From NCBI GenBank assembly GCA_021793405.1, contig JAJYSV010000005.1, positions 62,001-126,000 on the forward strand: a stretch of 64,000 bases of DNA, written 5' to 3'. This DNA is from Acidobacteriota bacterium. Lineage in GTDB: Bacteria; Acidobacteriota; Terriglobia; Terriglobales; Acidobacteriaceae. The translations under genes were made by a program, and so were the position numbers. A model generated the notes under the pieces. That model was not told the origin of the DNA. It searched no databases and saw only the letters and a list, made by a program, of their open reading frames with translations. Shown here in pieces: positions 28,704 through 39,835 of this stretch; position 1 is the stretch's first letter; the number at the start of each line of letters is the position of its first letter.

Positions 28704-30656
28704 CTACGGGTGTCCGAGTTGAGGAGACGAAGCTTCCGCGCTTCCATTCGCGCCGTAAAGGAGGAAAGGCGCATCCTCCTCGTAATCGGGCTCAATGCCG
28801 GGGCCCTTCAGTTTCAACAGAACCGCATAGGCTCCATTCACCAATTTCAGCTTGGGATTGTCGAGTGAAAACGCTGTGGTACCGACCAGGCTACCATCGC
28901 TTGCGGACAGCCAGCGGATTGGCACTTCCGCGAGCTTGGAGCCTCGAATGTTGACCAGGAGGAAGCTGCCTTTCCATTCCTTGGAGGGATGGCCCGTCAG
29001 CTTGCCGACGGGGGTGATGCGAACCAGTGTCCAGACTATGTCCTGTGGAGAAAAGAAATGGCTGGGATCGAGCTGCAAAGTGCAGTTGCCTGCGCGAAGA
29101 TAATCGATGGCCTGCGGTTGAGCTCCGGTTTCAGGCCGGGGCGAGAATACGCACGCTTTGCCGATGACTAGTGAACTGATCCGGACACCTTCATCGCGGT
29201 CGGGGGGAGCAACGGTGAAGCTCGTGGTTAATCCAGCCGTGATTTTTCCGGTTACGGCGGCGGCGGCCACTCGTAGTTTGTATGTTCCCGGAAGTACCTC
29301 CATGGCCGTATTCCACGTTGGTCCGGCGAACGACCACTCCATTCGACCGACGAGGGTGCCTATCATGAACCCGGTGTTGATCTGCTCCAATTGCTGCGCC
29401 ATCTCGAGCTGAGGAGGGGGCGGAGTGTCTTTGGTCCAAAACAGCCCGGTGCTGATGAGTTGTGTGCCCGTCTTGCCATCGGGATGGGGGAAGTATTCAA
29501 GTTGCGTGGCGAGTTGGAGCGGCGCGGAGACATCCGATGGCGGATGTTGCAGAGCCTGCCGCACGGACTCCGAAACTCTGGAGAGATCCTGCAGTTGGGC
29601 GAGGCTGGGCGCGATGTAATAGGCTGGGGCATCCACCATAGCGTTTTGCCGCTGCGTTGTCACAGACAGGAGATGCGGCAGTCCATCCATCTGCTTCGGC
29701 TCCAGATTCAGATCCATATCGTACGCGGCCATGCCGTCGCCGCGGATCTTCTGAATGGTGTCGGACACAGGACTAGTAAGCCAGCCAGCCAGCTGCTCTG
29801 TTTGCGAGAGCAGCATCCAGGGGCCAGACCCTACGGTGGAGTAATGCGGATACACCAGCCGAACGATATTGATTTCGTGGGAGCTTTCGGCTGCATAGAT
29901 CACAGCGCCAACATTGCGGGCCGCCGTGGACACATCGGTCGCTTCAAAATTGTCGTAGACGGGGTTCCCTCCTTGATACATCACTTCGTGGAAGATATCT
30001 CCGAGCGACAGGACGACACGGCGTCCCGGCAGATCGCGCATGCTCGCAATGGCCAGGATAGCGGTGCTGCGCCAGGTTGCGAGATCGGTAGGGGCGGGCC
30101 TTTGTGCGCCGATCTTTTCCAGTTCGGTGATGACCCGTGGCAGTTGGCGCGTATATGCGGTCTGATTGCCGCTGTCATCGAGGATGGAGATGTTCCATCC
30201 GGACGGGGGTGTTGTTTTCAGAGCTACAACCGCCTCGTTGATGGCATCGTTTCGATCCAGTGGCGAAGCCAGAGGGACGATGATGAGCAGGTTTGGCCGG
30301 TCCTCGGTTGGAGTCGGGGAGGTATCGGTAATCCCACCGACTGGCCGGTCCACCGGAGCGGCCGCGGGGCTGACTGTGCGCTGCCATGGGCGCGAAAGCT
30401 GGAAAGTGCGCGGCTTGCCATCCACGGTCAGGCTGAGGTCGGATGGCTGCAGATCCGCGATGGGCGAGCCATCTGAATGGCTGAAAACATGGATTGGCAG
30501 ATGGAGGGTCTGCGCCTGTTGGACCAACTGCGAGGCTGCTTCGGAAGACGGACCGGCCTGGGCCGCTGCTTCCAAGTTGAGCAATCCTGCGACGATCATG
30601 CAGCTAGAGAGGGCAACCGAAGACGTTGTCCATCTGCGCCGGATTTTTCCAGTCAC
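28704..30656 (-). CDS. VWFA-related acidobacterial protein, copy 2
   Basis: A 650-residue paralogue of the preceding gene with the same layout: signal peptide (about residues 14-33), SDGSPIADLQPSDLSLTVDG, an A-like domain (LLIIVPLASPLDRNDAINEA, WNISILDDSGNQTAYTRQLP, LPGRRVVLSLGDIFHEVMYQ), and the C-terminal beta half with HFFSPQDIVWTLVRITPVGK identical to copy 1. Long stretches are identical, especially around QLEYFPHPDGKTGTQLISTG, while a proline-rich linker near residues 95-120 (ITDTSPTPTEDRP) is specific to this copy. GTG start with GGGAG 7 nt upstream. The pair arose by tandem duplication; role unknown. Confidence 0.82.
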   Translation of the reverse strand: MTGKIRRRWTTSSVALSSCMIVAGLLNLEAAAQAGPSSEAASQLVQQAQTLHLPIHVFSHSDGSPIADLQPSDLSLTVDGKPRTFQLSRPWQRTVSPAAAPVDRPVGGITDTSPTPTEDRPNLLIIVPLASPLDRNDAINEAVVALKTTPPSGWNISILDDSGNQTAYTRQLPRVITELEKIGAQRPAPTDLATWRSTAILAIASMRDLPGRRVVLSLGDIFHEVMYQGGNPVYDNFEATDVSTAARNVGAVIYAAESSHEINIVRLVYPHYSTVGSGPWMLLSQTEQLAGWLTSPVSDTIQKIRGDGMAAYDMDLNLEPKQMDGLPHLLSVTTQRQNAMVDAPAYYIAPSLAQLQDLSRVSESVRQALQHPPSDVSAPLQLATQLEYFPHPDGKTGTQLISTGLFWTKDTPPPPQLEMAQQLEQINTGFMIGTLVGRMEWSFAGPTWNTAMEVLPGTYKLRVAAAAVTGKITAGLTTSFTVAPPDRDEGVRISSLVIGKACVFSPRPETGAQPQAIDYLRAGNCTLQLDPSHFFSPQDIVWTLVRITPVGKLTGHPSKEWKGSFLLVNIRGSKLAEVPIRWLSASDGSLVGTTAFSLDNPKLKLVNGAYAVLLKLKGPGIEPDYEEDAPFLLYGANGSAEASSPQLGHP

Positions 30657-30714
30657 TCAATACTCCCTGGAAGATTCTACGCTGTCGGCGTGTTAGGACC
30701 TGTCGAGCCGATTG

Positions 30715-30780
30715 ATTCCATGAAATCCGCACACCTTCAGATTCCCACCATCACCGACCTTTCAGTGTAGGCCGTCGCTC
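30715..30780 (-). promoter_or_regulatory. Conserved upstream element of VWFA copy 2
   Basis: Counterpart of the element at 28482-28548, located about 60 bp upstream of the GTG at 30656 and inside the divergent region shared with the oligopeptidase gene. Shared features are the AAAGGTCGG core, TGTGC and TTTCAT blocks in the same order and spacing. Confidence 0.45.
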
Positions 30781-30790
30781 ACTATATTGG

Positions 30791-32935
30791 ATGTACATGC
30801 GACCGATGACGAAATTGACCCCGCCTGTTGCCCGTAAAGATTCGCGCACACTGCCGCTCCATGGCCATGTTTTGCGGGACGATTATGCCTGGCTGCGCCA
30901 GAAAGAAAGTCCCGAGACGTTGGAATATTTGGCAGCGGAGAATGCCTACACCGCCGCGGTGATGGAGCCGCTGCAGCCGTTGATCGACACGCTGTATGCG
31001 GAGATGCTGAGCCACATTCAGCAGACGGATGTTTCGGTGCCGTATCGCGACGGCCGGTTCGACTACTACGCCCGGACCGTCGAAGGGAAACAGTATCCCA
31101 TCTATTGCCGCGTTCCGGCGGAGGCGGGTTCGGCCTCGCGCTCGGTTCCTCCCTTAGAGGGATTTGCGGATGAAGAAGTGCTGCTGGATGTGAATCGGCT
31201 GGCGGAAGGTCAGGCGTTCATGTCGATTGGCGCGTCGGTGGTCAGCGATGACGGAAACTGGCTGGCATACACGACAGATAACACTGGCTTTCGCCAGTAC
31301 ACGTTGCACGTGAAGAATCTTGTAACGGGAGAAACGCTGGAATCTCTGGCGGAACGCGTAGGATCTGTAACTTGGGCGGCCGATGATCGCACGCTGTTCT
31401 ACAGCGTGGAGGATGAGGAGACCAAGCGCCCCTATCAGGTAGTTCGTCGCACGCTCGATGAAGTCGGGCGTAGTTTTTCTGCGGCTGAACCGGTATGGGA
31501 GGATGCGGATGAACGGTTCAACGTTGGGGTGGGACGTACGCGAGATGGGCAATTCCTAATTATCGAAGCGGCTAGCCACACGACGAGTGAGCAATGGTTC
31601 TTAGCTGCGAACGATCCCACGGGCACGCTGCGATGCATCGAGCGCAGGCGCGACAATATTGAGTATTCTGCCGACCATCGCGATGGAGTTTTCTTCATCC
31701 GCGTGAACGATACCGGGCGAAACTTTCGGTTAGTCACAGCGAAGGTCGAACAATGTGGGCGTGAATACTGGCAGGAGATTTTGCCACATCGCGATGACGT
31801 GATGCTGGAAGATGTGGACCTGTTCCGTAATTTCTTTGTGGCGTGCGAACGGCTCCAGGGACTGCCGCGTCTGCGGATTCATGACTTGACGGGGCAAGGA
31901 AATTTGGCGGAGCAGGCCAGACAAACTCCGCGCGAAATCTCGTTTCCCGAGCCGACCTACACAGCGACGCCTGGAACCAATCGCGAATTCGACGTGAAGA
32001 GTTACCGGTATGGATATACGTCGCTGGTCACGCCGGGTTCTGTATTTCAGTACGACCTGGCGACCAGCGAAAGCATTCTGCTAAAGCAGGTGGAAGTTCC
32101 TGGCGGCTTCGACGGGAGCCTATATTCGTCGGAGCGCATTTTTGCGACGGCGGCGGATGGAGTGAGAGTTCCGATCTCCCTGGTCTATCGGCGCGATCAC
32201 TTCGAGCGCGGGAAGAATCCATTGTATGTGTACGCCTATGGTTCCTATGGATATTCCCTGCCCATTGGGTTCAACTCGAACCGGCTGAGCCTGCTCGACC
32301 GTGGAGTGGTGCTGGCGTATGCGCATATTCGCGGCGGCGGCGAGATGGGGAAGCCGTGGCACGATGCCGGACGCATGATGGAAAAGCTGAATACGTTCAC
32401 CGACTTTATCTCGGCGACGGAGCATCTGGTTGCGGCTGGATATGGCGGGAAGGACCGCGTGGGGATTGAAGGCGGCAGCGCGGGCGGCCTGCTGATGGGC
32501 GCCGTTGCGAACATGCGGCCCGATCTATTCAAGGTAGTGCTGTCGCACGTTCCATTTGTCGATGTGATGAATACGATGCTGGATGCCTCCTTGCCGTTGA
32601 CGGTAGCCGAATATGAGGAGTGGGGGAACCCCAACGATGACGTGGCGTTCCGGTACATGCTCGCGTATTCTCCGTATGACAATGTTGTGGCGAAGGAGTA
32701 TCCCACGATGCTGGTAAAGACGTCGCTACACGACAGCCAGGTCATGTATTGGGAGCCGGCGAAGTATGTTGCGAAGTTGCGCAGCGTGAAAACGGATGAC
32801 AATCTGCTCCTGCTGCACACCAACATGCAGGCAGGTCACGGCGGCGCGTCCGGCCGCTATGACTACTTGAAGGAAATCGCGTTCGACTACGCATTCCTGC
32901 TGTGGCATCTGGGCGTGGAGAAGACCAAGGACTAA
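30791..32935 (+). CDS. Oligopeptidase B-type S9 serine peptidase
   Basis: A 714-residue prolyl-oligopeptidase-family enzyme, most like oligopeptidase B (ptrB), which cleaves short peptides after basic residues. The seven-blade propeller occupies roughly residues 70-420. The alpha/beta-hydrolase domain carries Ser563 in EGGSAGG, Asp648 in LHDSQV and His683 in AGHGG. The N-terminal PPVARKDSRTLPLHGHVLRD and DDYAWLRQKES text is family-typical. No signal peptide, so cytosolic. Its stop at 32935 almost touches the stop of the converging ABC exporter (32937). Confidence 0.93.
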   Translation: MYMRPMTKLTPPVARKDSRTLPLHGHVLRDDYAWLRQKESPETLEYLAAENAYTAAVMEPLQPLIDTLYAEMLSHIQQTDVSVPYRDGRFDYYARTVEGKQYPIYCRVPAEAGSASRSVPPLEGFADEEVLLDVNRLAEGQAFMSIGASVVSDDGNWLAYTTDNTGFRQYTLHVKNLVTGETLESLAERVGSVTWAADDRTLFYSVEDEETKRPYQVVRRTLDEVGRSFSAAEPVWEDADERFNVGVGRTRDGQFLIIEAASHTTSEQWFLAANDPTGTLRCIERRRDNIEYSADHRDGVFFIRVNDTGRNFRLVTAKVEQCGREYWQEILPHRDDVMLEDVDLFRNFFVACERLQGLPRLRIHDLTGQGNLAEQARQTPREISFPEPTYTATPGTNREFDVKSYRYGYTSLVTPGSVFQYDLATSESILLKQVEVPGGFDGSLYSSERIFATAADGVRVPISLVYRRDHFERGKNPLYVYAYGSYGYSLPIGFNSNRLSLLDRGVVLAYAHIRGGGEMGKPWHDAGRMMEKLNTFTDFISATEHLVAAGYGGKDRVGIEGGSAGGLLMGAVANMRPDLFKVVLSHVPFVDVMNTMLDASLPLTVAEYEEWGNPNDDVAFRYMLAYSPYDNVVAKEYPTMLVKTSLHDSQVMYWEPAKYVAKLRSVKTDDNLLLLHTNMQAGHGGASGRYDYLKEIAFDYAFLLWHLGVEKTKD

Positions 32936-32936
32936 C

Positions 32937-34886
<1,950 letters not shown>

Positions 34887-34897
34887 AGATCCTTTCT

Positions 34898-35275
34898 TTA
34901 CGTTCGAGCTCGCCGCGCCAAGATAAAGGAGCGAACGCACATCAGCACAAACACCAGGCAAATGGCCGCCATGGCAAACTCTTCTTTGACTGCGGCGGGG
35001 TGCAGCATCACGGCTCCGCGGGCGGAGGCGATGAATTCCGAAGCGGCGCGCCAGCCGGGGAAGATCACCCCGATGAGGCCAATGGTAACGGCGATATGCA
35101 TGAAGAGCATGCGACGTTTGCTGTTCTCAGTTTTTGCCAGTAGGCCGAAAACGCCGAGAAGAATACCAAAGTATGCCGGGATCAGCGCGGTCGGCGCGTG
35201 GCTACCGGTCGCAATAAAAACCGCCACGCCTAAAATGATGAGAACCACCGCAGTAACCAGCGTAAATTTCGCCAT
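34898..35275 (-). CDS. Four-helix membrane protein of unknown function
   Basis: A 125-residue protein with four hydrophobic segments (VTAVVLIILGVAVFIATG; IPAYFGILLGVFGLLA; IAVTIGLIGVIFPG; AAICLVFVLMCVRSFILA) and short loops, ending in a basic tail ARRART. I recognise the pattern only as a conserved hypothetical integral membrane protein. AGGAG is 9 nt before the ATG. Tight spacing to the ABC exporter (11 bp) suggests one operon and perhaps a shared role in envelope transport. Confidence 0.7.
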   Translation of the reverse strand: MAKFTLVTAVVLIILGVAVFIATGSHAPTALIPAYFGILLGVFGLLAKTENSKRRMLFMHIAVTIGLIGVIFPGWRAASEFIASARGAVMLHPAAVKEEFAMAAICLVFVLMCVRSFILARRART

Positions 35276-35399
35276 AGGTTCAATCTCCTCTAATAATGTT
35301 TCATTCCGCTCTTTCCAGCATAGCCTGATGGTGCCAGAAGCGATCTTTTCATCGGAAACAGATCGCGGGGACGGAGGAAAGCCGCCATCGCAGCGCGCT

Positions 35400-35927
35400 T
35401 CAGGTCCTAGGCCGAAGCTGCAAAGGAGTAGATGAGACTGCTTGCAATGCGCTCAGAATTTCCTCGACCATGGCAGAAATCGTTTGTGTGATGGAAATCT
35501 GAATGGCGTCATGCGGCGGTTCCAGCGTTGCCAACTGACTCGGTAGCAGAGACTCCGGCATGAAGTGGTCGCGACGGGCTTCCATGCGCTCCTGAATCAC
35601 CGAGGCTGGCCCGGTCAGAAAGACAAACTGTACAGAACCTTCGGGGGTAGCTTCTGTCAGCGTGCTGCGATAGGACTCCTTCAACGCCGAGCAGGTCACG
35701 ATGCCATTGACGCCGTCTCTTAGCCATTGAACAATCTGGTCGTGAATCGCTTGCAGCCACGGTCTGCGATCTTCGTCTGTCAACGGGATGCCGGCATGCA
35801 TCTTGGCGCGGTTGGCAGGCGAATGGAAATCGTCGGCATCGCCAAATGGCCAGCCGGTTCGGAGCGCGAGAGCCTGGCCTACTGTGGTCTTACCCGACCC
35901 GGCCACTCCCATGATCACCACCACCAT
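35400..35927 (-). CDS. gntK: Gluconokinase
   Basis: Phosphorylates D-gluconate to 6-phosphogluconate for the pentose phosphate or Entner-Doudoroff route. The 175-residue product has the P-loop GVAGSGKTT, the GntK signature FGDADDFHSPANRAKMHAGI, PLTDEDRRPWL, CSALKESYR and RRDHFMPESLL. Start at the ATG at 35927, with an AAGGA about 10 nt upstream inside the end of the SCO gene. Only 2 bp separate it from the SCO1-like gene upstream, so it is probably the last gene of that transcript, although its metabolic role differs. Confidence 0.93.
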   Translation of the reverse strand: MVVVIMGVAGSGKTTVGQALALRTGWPFGDADDFHSPANRAKMHAGIPLTDEDRRPWLQAIHDQIVQWLRDGVNGIVTCSALKESYRSTLTEATPEGSVQFVFLTGPASVIQERMEARRDHFMPESLLPSQLATLEPPHDAIQISITQTISAMVEEILSALQAVSSTPLQLRPRT

Positions 35928-35929
35928 GC

Positions 35930-36874
35930 TTATTTTTCCTTGGCGAGAATCTGCTGCACGTCTTGCAATATTTGCTGCGGCGTCCAGGTGTTCGTCGGAT
36001 ACCAGGCGCGAATCTTTCCATCCGGTCCCACAACGGCGGTGGAGAGCGAATGGTTCTGCACCGTACCACTGCCCGAAGTAACGCCGACATCGAACCACTG
36101 CAATACAGATGCAAGGTGCGCCTGAGAAGGTGCGGCAAAATCCCAGTGTTGGAATATTTCTTTCGTATTTCGGTCAGCATACGTGCCGCCATAGCTACGT
36201 AATACTGCGGGAGTGTCGTATTTGGGATCAAAGCTGATGCTGAGGAGATGAGTTTTCGCGTAGAGCTTTGGATCCTTGGCCAGCATTTGATCCAGCTGGG
36301 CAAAATTGCGGCTCATCCGCAGGCAGTATTCGGGAAACGGGCAGCGCGTGTAGATAAATGTAAGGACCAACACTTTGCCGCGGAATTGATGCAATGAAAT
36401 TTCGCGGTTGCTTTGGTTGCGAAGCTTAAAATCCGGCACGACGTCGCCTGGTTGCGGCACGTGATACCGTACCCGCGGCAGGACATTCAAATTGGCTTGC
36501 TGGATGATAACGACCTGACTGAGAACCGCACCCTGCCCCGTGATCTGTAATTGGGCCGTGATCTTGTCGCCGGGGTGCAGTTCGGAGGCAACGGAAGGGT
36601 CCTGCAAGGTGTAGGCCATGGTCATGGCTTCCATGAAGCCGGGGATTTCTTCCGTATCCAGCGCAATCACGCCATCTTTCTGGTCTACCGAAATCACTCT
36701 CCCGCGGACGGCATACTGCTTCTGCGAGGAGGCGGGCGAACCACCTACCGCGCCTTGCTTCGAGCTGGTATGACAACCGCACAAGCTGATGAAGAGACAG
36801 CCAAACGCCATGGCTAGCCATCCGGCAGACCCTGGGCGTCGCGTGGCGTGCTTCAATCTTCTTGCCAGGACCAT
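35930..36874 (-). CDS. CusF-like/SCO1 fusion lipoprotein
   Basis: A 314-residue predicted copper-handling lipoprotein (lipobox ISLCGC). Residues ~45-120 form a CusF-like copper-binding domain: RGRVISVDQKDGVIALDTEE, then IPGFMEAMTMAY with the Met pair typical of that fold. Residues ~150-310 form a SCO1/SenC thioredoxin-like domain with TRCPFPEYC (cysteines spaced by five residues, not the usual three) and the conserved His in QNHSLSTAVVGPDGK. SCO proteins deliver copper to cytochrome oxidase CuA. The ATG at 36874 has AAGGAG 6 nt upstream. It lies 10 bp downstream of the TonB receptor gene, so both are in one operon. Confidence 0.9.
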   Translation of the reverse strand: MVLARRLKHATRRPGSAGWLAMAFGCLFISLCGCHTSSKQGAVGGSPASSQKQYAVRGRVISVDQKDGVIALDTEEIPGFMEAMTMAYTLQDPSVASELHPGDKITAQLQITGQGAVLSQVVIIQQANLNVLPRVRYHVPQPGDVVPDFKLRNQSNREISLHQFRGKVLVLTFIYTRCPFPEYCLRMSRNFAQLDQMLAKDPKLYAKTHLLSISFDPKYDTPAVLRSYGGTYADRNTKEIFQHWDFAAPSQAHLASVLQWFDVGVTSGSGTVQNHSLSTAVVGPDGKIRAWYPTNTWTPQQILQDVQQILAKEK

Positions 36875-36884
36875 CGACATCTCC

Positions 36885-39230
36885 TTATTTGCGAAACAGG
36901 CTGCCGTAGCTGAAATGGTAGCGCACCTCGCCGTAGAACTGGCGCGGGGCGTTGTAATGAAAGCCGCCAAAGGTGAGGCTGTTGTCCAGCAGTACACGAT
37001 GGTTGGTAACATTCGTGGCGTTGATGGCGACCGTGGTATTTTTGCGAAACGTTTTTCCCAGCGAAAGGCTGAGATTGGTGTCGTGCGGCAGATATTCACC
37101 TGGATACGGCGAGTTGGGATCGCCATAGTCTCCGTTCGTAAAACCCGAGCCGTAGTAGAAATTGAACGAGGCGTAAGCGTTGTCTGGGAGAGTTGCATTC
37201 ATGCCGACGTTGAGGGTGTTTCTCTGGTCATGATCGAGCGGAACGTAGTTGAAACCGGAGTCGCACTGGGGGGCCGTAATGGGGACGCAAACCAGCCCGC
37301 CGGTTATAGCGCCGCGCTGCTGTGCCAGTTGGTTCGAATAGGCAAGATGGGCCTGGCCGAAGCGCCACAGCGTTGGCGAGTTGAGGGTAAGTTCCCACCC
37401 CTGGATGAGCGCTCCGTCGATCGTGACGGGGAAGAAAATATTGGACTCACCGACGTTCGAGTGGTCGAGAAAATTGTTGGCGCGTGTTTCGAAGTTATCC
37501 GCATCCAGGAGCCAGCCGCGGAACGGTATCTGCACCCCGAATTGATGCTCCTCGTCCCGTTCGCCATGTAAAGGAAGAAACGCTGTATTGTTGCTGTGCG
37601 CATAATTCAGCAGCGGCCCGGATGCGGTGAGTAGCGGCGGCGGTTGATAGTAGCGGCCGTAGAACGCGCGGAACACCCAGTCGATTTTTGGGATCTGGAT
37701 GGCGATTCCAAAGCGCGGATCGTTTTCGATCTCCGTAATGGCGGAGGTGAATTGCGATGCGCGCAGCCCGGCGATGAGAGTGAGCCAGTTCGTCGCTTTG
37801 AAATTGTCCGAGACGTACTCTTCGGTAATGCCACCGATGGCGGTGCTGCAGATCGGGAAAGCCAAAGGGTTGTAACCGGGGCTAGTTGGATCCTGGCACG
37901 GGACATTTGGGTCTTGGCCCGGATCGAATACTCCAAACTTGTAGCTGTCATGCTGGCCAAAAGAATAGAACCCAGTTACCAGCGTGTTCCTGGCGATTTG
38001 CGTTGTCAGGGAAGCCTGCAGGCCGGCGTAGTTGGAGGCCCGATCGGAGACGGTTGCCACGGGAGTTTCGTTCGGGCGGGGAGTGTAGTTGGCGCTGTTG
38101 TAGTGGTAGTACGGCGATAGCTGCAGAAAGGTAGTGGGGCTGAAGGTATGCACCCAGGAAAAGACGGAAAATCCGTCGCGCTCATGCTGGCTATCGCGCA
38201 GGCCGCTGGAGTTGTACTGTTGGTTTTCGTAATCGTTCGGGTCGGGATCATAGGGAACCTGAAAATAGTCCGTGCGCAATTGTGAGACCAGCCGCAACTG
38301 GTCGCGCGGCGTCCGGTTGTAGACGAAGGAAGAAAATCCGCCGTATCCGTTGGCGGCATCATGATACGGCTGCGAGATGGGCGGCATCAGTCCGTAATTG
38401 GTACGGTTTCCATTCAGGCTGGCATAGTACGCGAACTTCTCCGTATGGCTGCCAAAGTTGAGCTGATCGTTGGTCTGGTAGTAGCTCCCCGCGCTCAGAA
38501 CAAGCTCGGCCTCATTATTGCGTTCAAAGCCAGTCCGTGGAGACACGTCGAACATGCCGTAGGTGCGGTCGCCGACGTCCGCGTTATAACTGCCCCGCTC
38601 CACTTCGAGGTTGCCGATGTCTTTGGGGTCGATTTGCGGCCCCAGATTGTCCGCGATGTTGGTGTTGGGAATTTCCACGCCATCGATCTCCCAACTCACC
38701 TGATGGCCGCCGCGCATATGCAACATGTCATGCACCATGTAGGCGCCGGGCACATAGTCGGTAATCATGGCAAGGCTGTCGGTGAGGTCTGCGCCCGGCG
38801 TGTGGGCGATGTCGCGGCGGCTGATGAGGGTGGTAGGGGTGACCGAGTTTCCATTCACAACATTCGATTGCGCGGTGACGTGGACTGACTGCTGGATGCT
38901 GCCAACATGCAAAGGGAAGTGAAGGATGGGAGAGTTGTCAGCAAACACCGTGATGGTCTGTTGCAGCAGATCGAAGCCGGAACTGGAAATCGAAACCGTG
39001 TAGTTGCCTAAAGGCAGAGTTGGAAATGAAAAATAGCCGTTCTGGTCGGTGTGGGCTGTCTGAGTAAATTGTGAGTCGGCGGCGTGAATCGTGACCTGCG
39101 CATTCGCGATTGGGCGATGCTGTGGATCGTGCACAATGCCCTGCAATTCGCCGAATACAGTTGCATGCGCATGCAGACTGTATAGCGAAAGTAAGACAAC
39201 AAGAAAAGCGGTAGCCAGATATTTATTCAT
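36885..39230 (-). CDS. TonB-dependent outer-membrane receptor
   Basis: A 781-residue outer-membrane receptor: signal peptide (LATAFLVVLLSLYSLHAHA), a carboxypeptidase-regulatory-like domain (GELQGIVHDPQHRPIANAQV) typical of acidobacterial receptors, a plug domain (about 120-230; SLAMITDYVPGAYMVHDMLH, MRGGHQVSWEIDGVEIPNTN) and a 22-strand-type barrel ending in YHFSYGSLFRK. Context with a SCO1/CusF lipoprotein and a small Cys/His protein suggests copper or a copper chelate as cargo; that is inference only. No TonB-ExbBD genes are in the window. Confidence 0.9.
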   Translation of the reverse strand: MNKYLATAFLVVLLSLYSLHAHATVFGELQGIVHDPQHRPIANAQVTIHAADSQFTQTAHTDQNGYFSFPTLPLGNYTVSISSSGFDLLQQTITVFADNSPILHFPLHVGSIQQSVHVTAQSNVVNGNSVTPTTLISRRDIAHTPGADLTDSLAMITDYVPGAYMVHDMLHMRGGHQVSWEIDGVEIPNTNIADNLGPQIDPKDIGNLEVERGSYNADVGDRTYGMFDVSPRTGFERNNEAELVLSAGSYYQTNDQLNFGSHTEKFAYYASLNGNRTNYGLMPPISQPYHDAANGYGGFSSFVYNRTPRDQLRLVSQLRTDYFQVPYDPDPNDYENQQYNSSGLRDSQHERDGFSVFSWVHTFSPTTFLQLSPYYHYNSANYTPRPNETPVATVSDRASNYAGLQASLTTQIARNTLVTGFYSFGQHDSYKFGVFDPGQDPNVPCQDPTSPGYNPLAFPICSTAIGGITEEYVSDNFKATNWLTLIAGLRASQFTSAITEIENDPRFGIAIQIPKIDWVFRAFYGRYYQPPPLLTASGPLLNYAHSNNTAFLPLHGERDEEHQFGVQIPFRGWLLDADNFETRANNFLDHSNVGESNIFFPVTIDGALIQGWELTLNSPTLWRFGQAHLAYSNQLAQQRGAITGGLVCVPITAPQCDSGFNYVPLDHDQRNTLNVGMNATLPDNAYASFNFYYGSGFTNGDYGDPNSPYPGEYLPHDTNLSLSLGKTFRKNTTVAINATNVTNHRVLLDNSLTFGGFHYNAPRQFYGEVRYHFSYGSLFRK

Positions 39231-39390
39231 GAGTTGCCGTAATCACTTCTCCGCACAAGACAACGTGGCCGTGGGCATGTGCGGTTCCACAACACTTGTG
39301 GAGAAGCGTTGTGCCAGGACAATAGCGGACAAGTTCCGGGTGCGTCAGGACGTCGGCAGCCAGATCAGAATTCTTTTGAAGGAGATGGAT

Positions 39391-39765
39391 TTAGAGGACT
39401 AGGACTGGAGGGGCGCGCGTGGAGTGCAGCCGAGCGAAGCGAACGAAGGGGAACGCTGGGGCGGCAACGACGATAGCCTCCACCATAGCGGGTCGAGATG
39501 CAGACTGAAGCGACGAACCGGCGCCAGCCACCAGTGCGGGAATTGCAGTCACCTTCCAGAATGGGCACGGAGATGGGGCGAAGAAATGCTGCGTGCCGGA
39601 CTCGGTCATCGCCATCATCATTGCCTGCAACATCATGCAATGATGGGCTCCGTTCCGGCGGCAGCAGGCGGGCAGACTGGCATCCGCTTGGGCGCTGGCG
39701 AAAATGGGCTGCAACGGCAACAGAGCCGTCAATAGCAGCAGAATCGATGCGGACCGGCGCTTCAT
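39391..39765 (-). CDS. Small secreted Cys/His/Met-rich protein
   Basis: A 124-residue exported protein. Residues 1-25 are a signal peptide (ASILLLLTALLPLQPIFA). The mature start carries LPACCRRNGAHHCMMLQAMM, a dense group of Cys, His and Met that could bind copper(I). I recall this CCRRxGxHHC pattern from acidobacterial hypothetical proteins near copper or TonB genes, without an assigned function. It lies 160 bp upstream of the TonB receptor in the same direction, so probably belongs to the same cluster. No clear ribosome binding site; divergent from addB. Confidence 0.6.
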   Translation of the reverse strand: MKRRSASILLLLTALLPLQPIFASAQADASLPACCRRNGAHHCMMLQAMMMAMTESGTQHFFAPSPCPFWKVTAIPALVAGAGSSLQSASRPAMVEAIVVAAPAFPFVRFARLHSTRAPPVLVL

Positions 39766-39835
39766 TGCAGAAGCATACCATCTGGCGGACCGCTTAAGTG
39801 AGTGGTGCTGGGCTGCTGGGTCGTATAACGTGGAA

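Noticed and set aside
29391-30476. 361-codon frame antisense to VWFA copy 2
   Set aside because: Antisense shadow; the similar antisense frame in copy 1 is explained by the tandem duplication.
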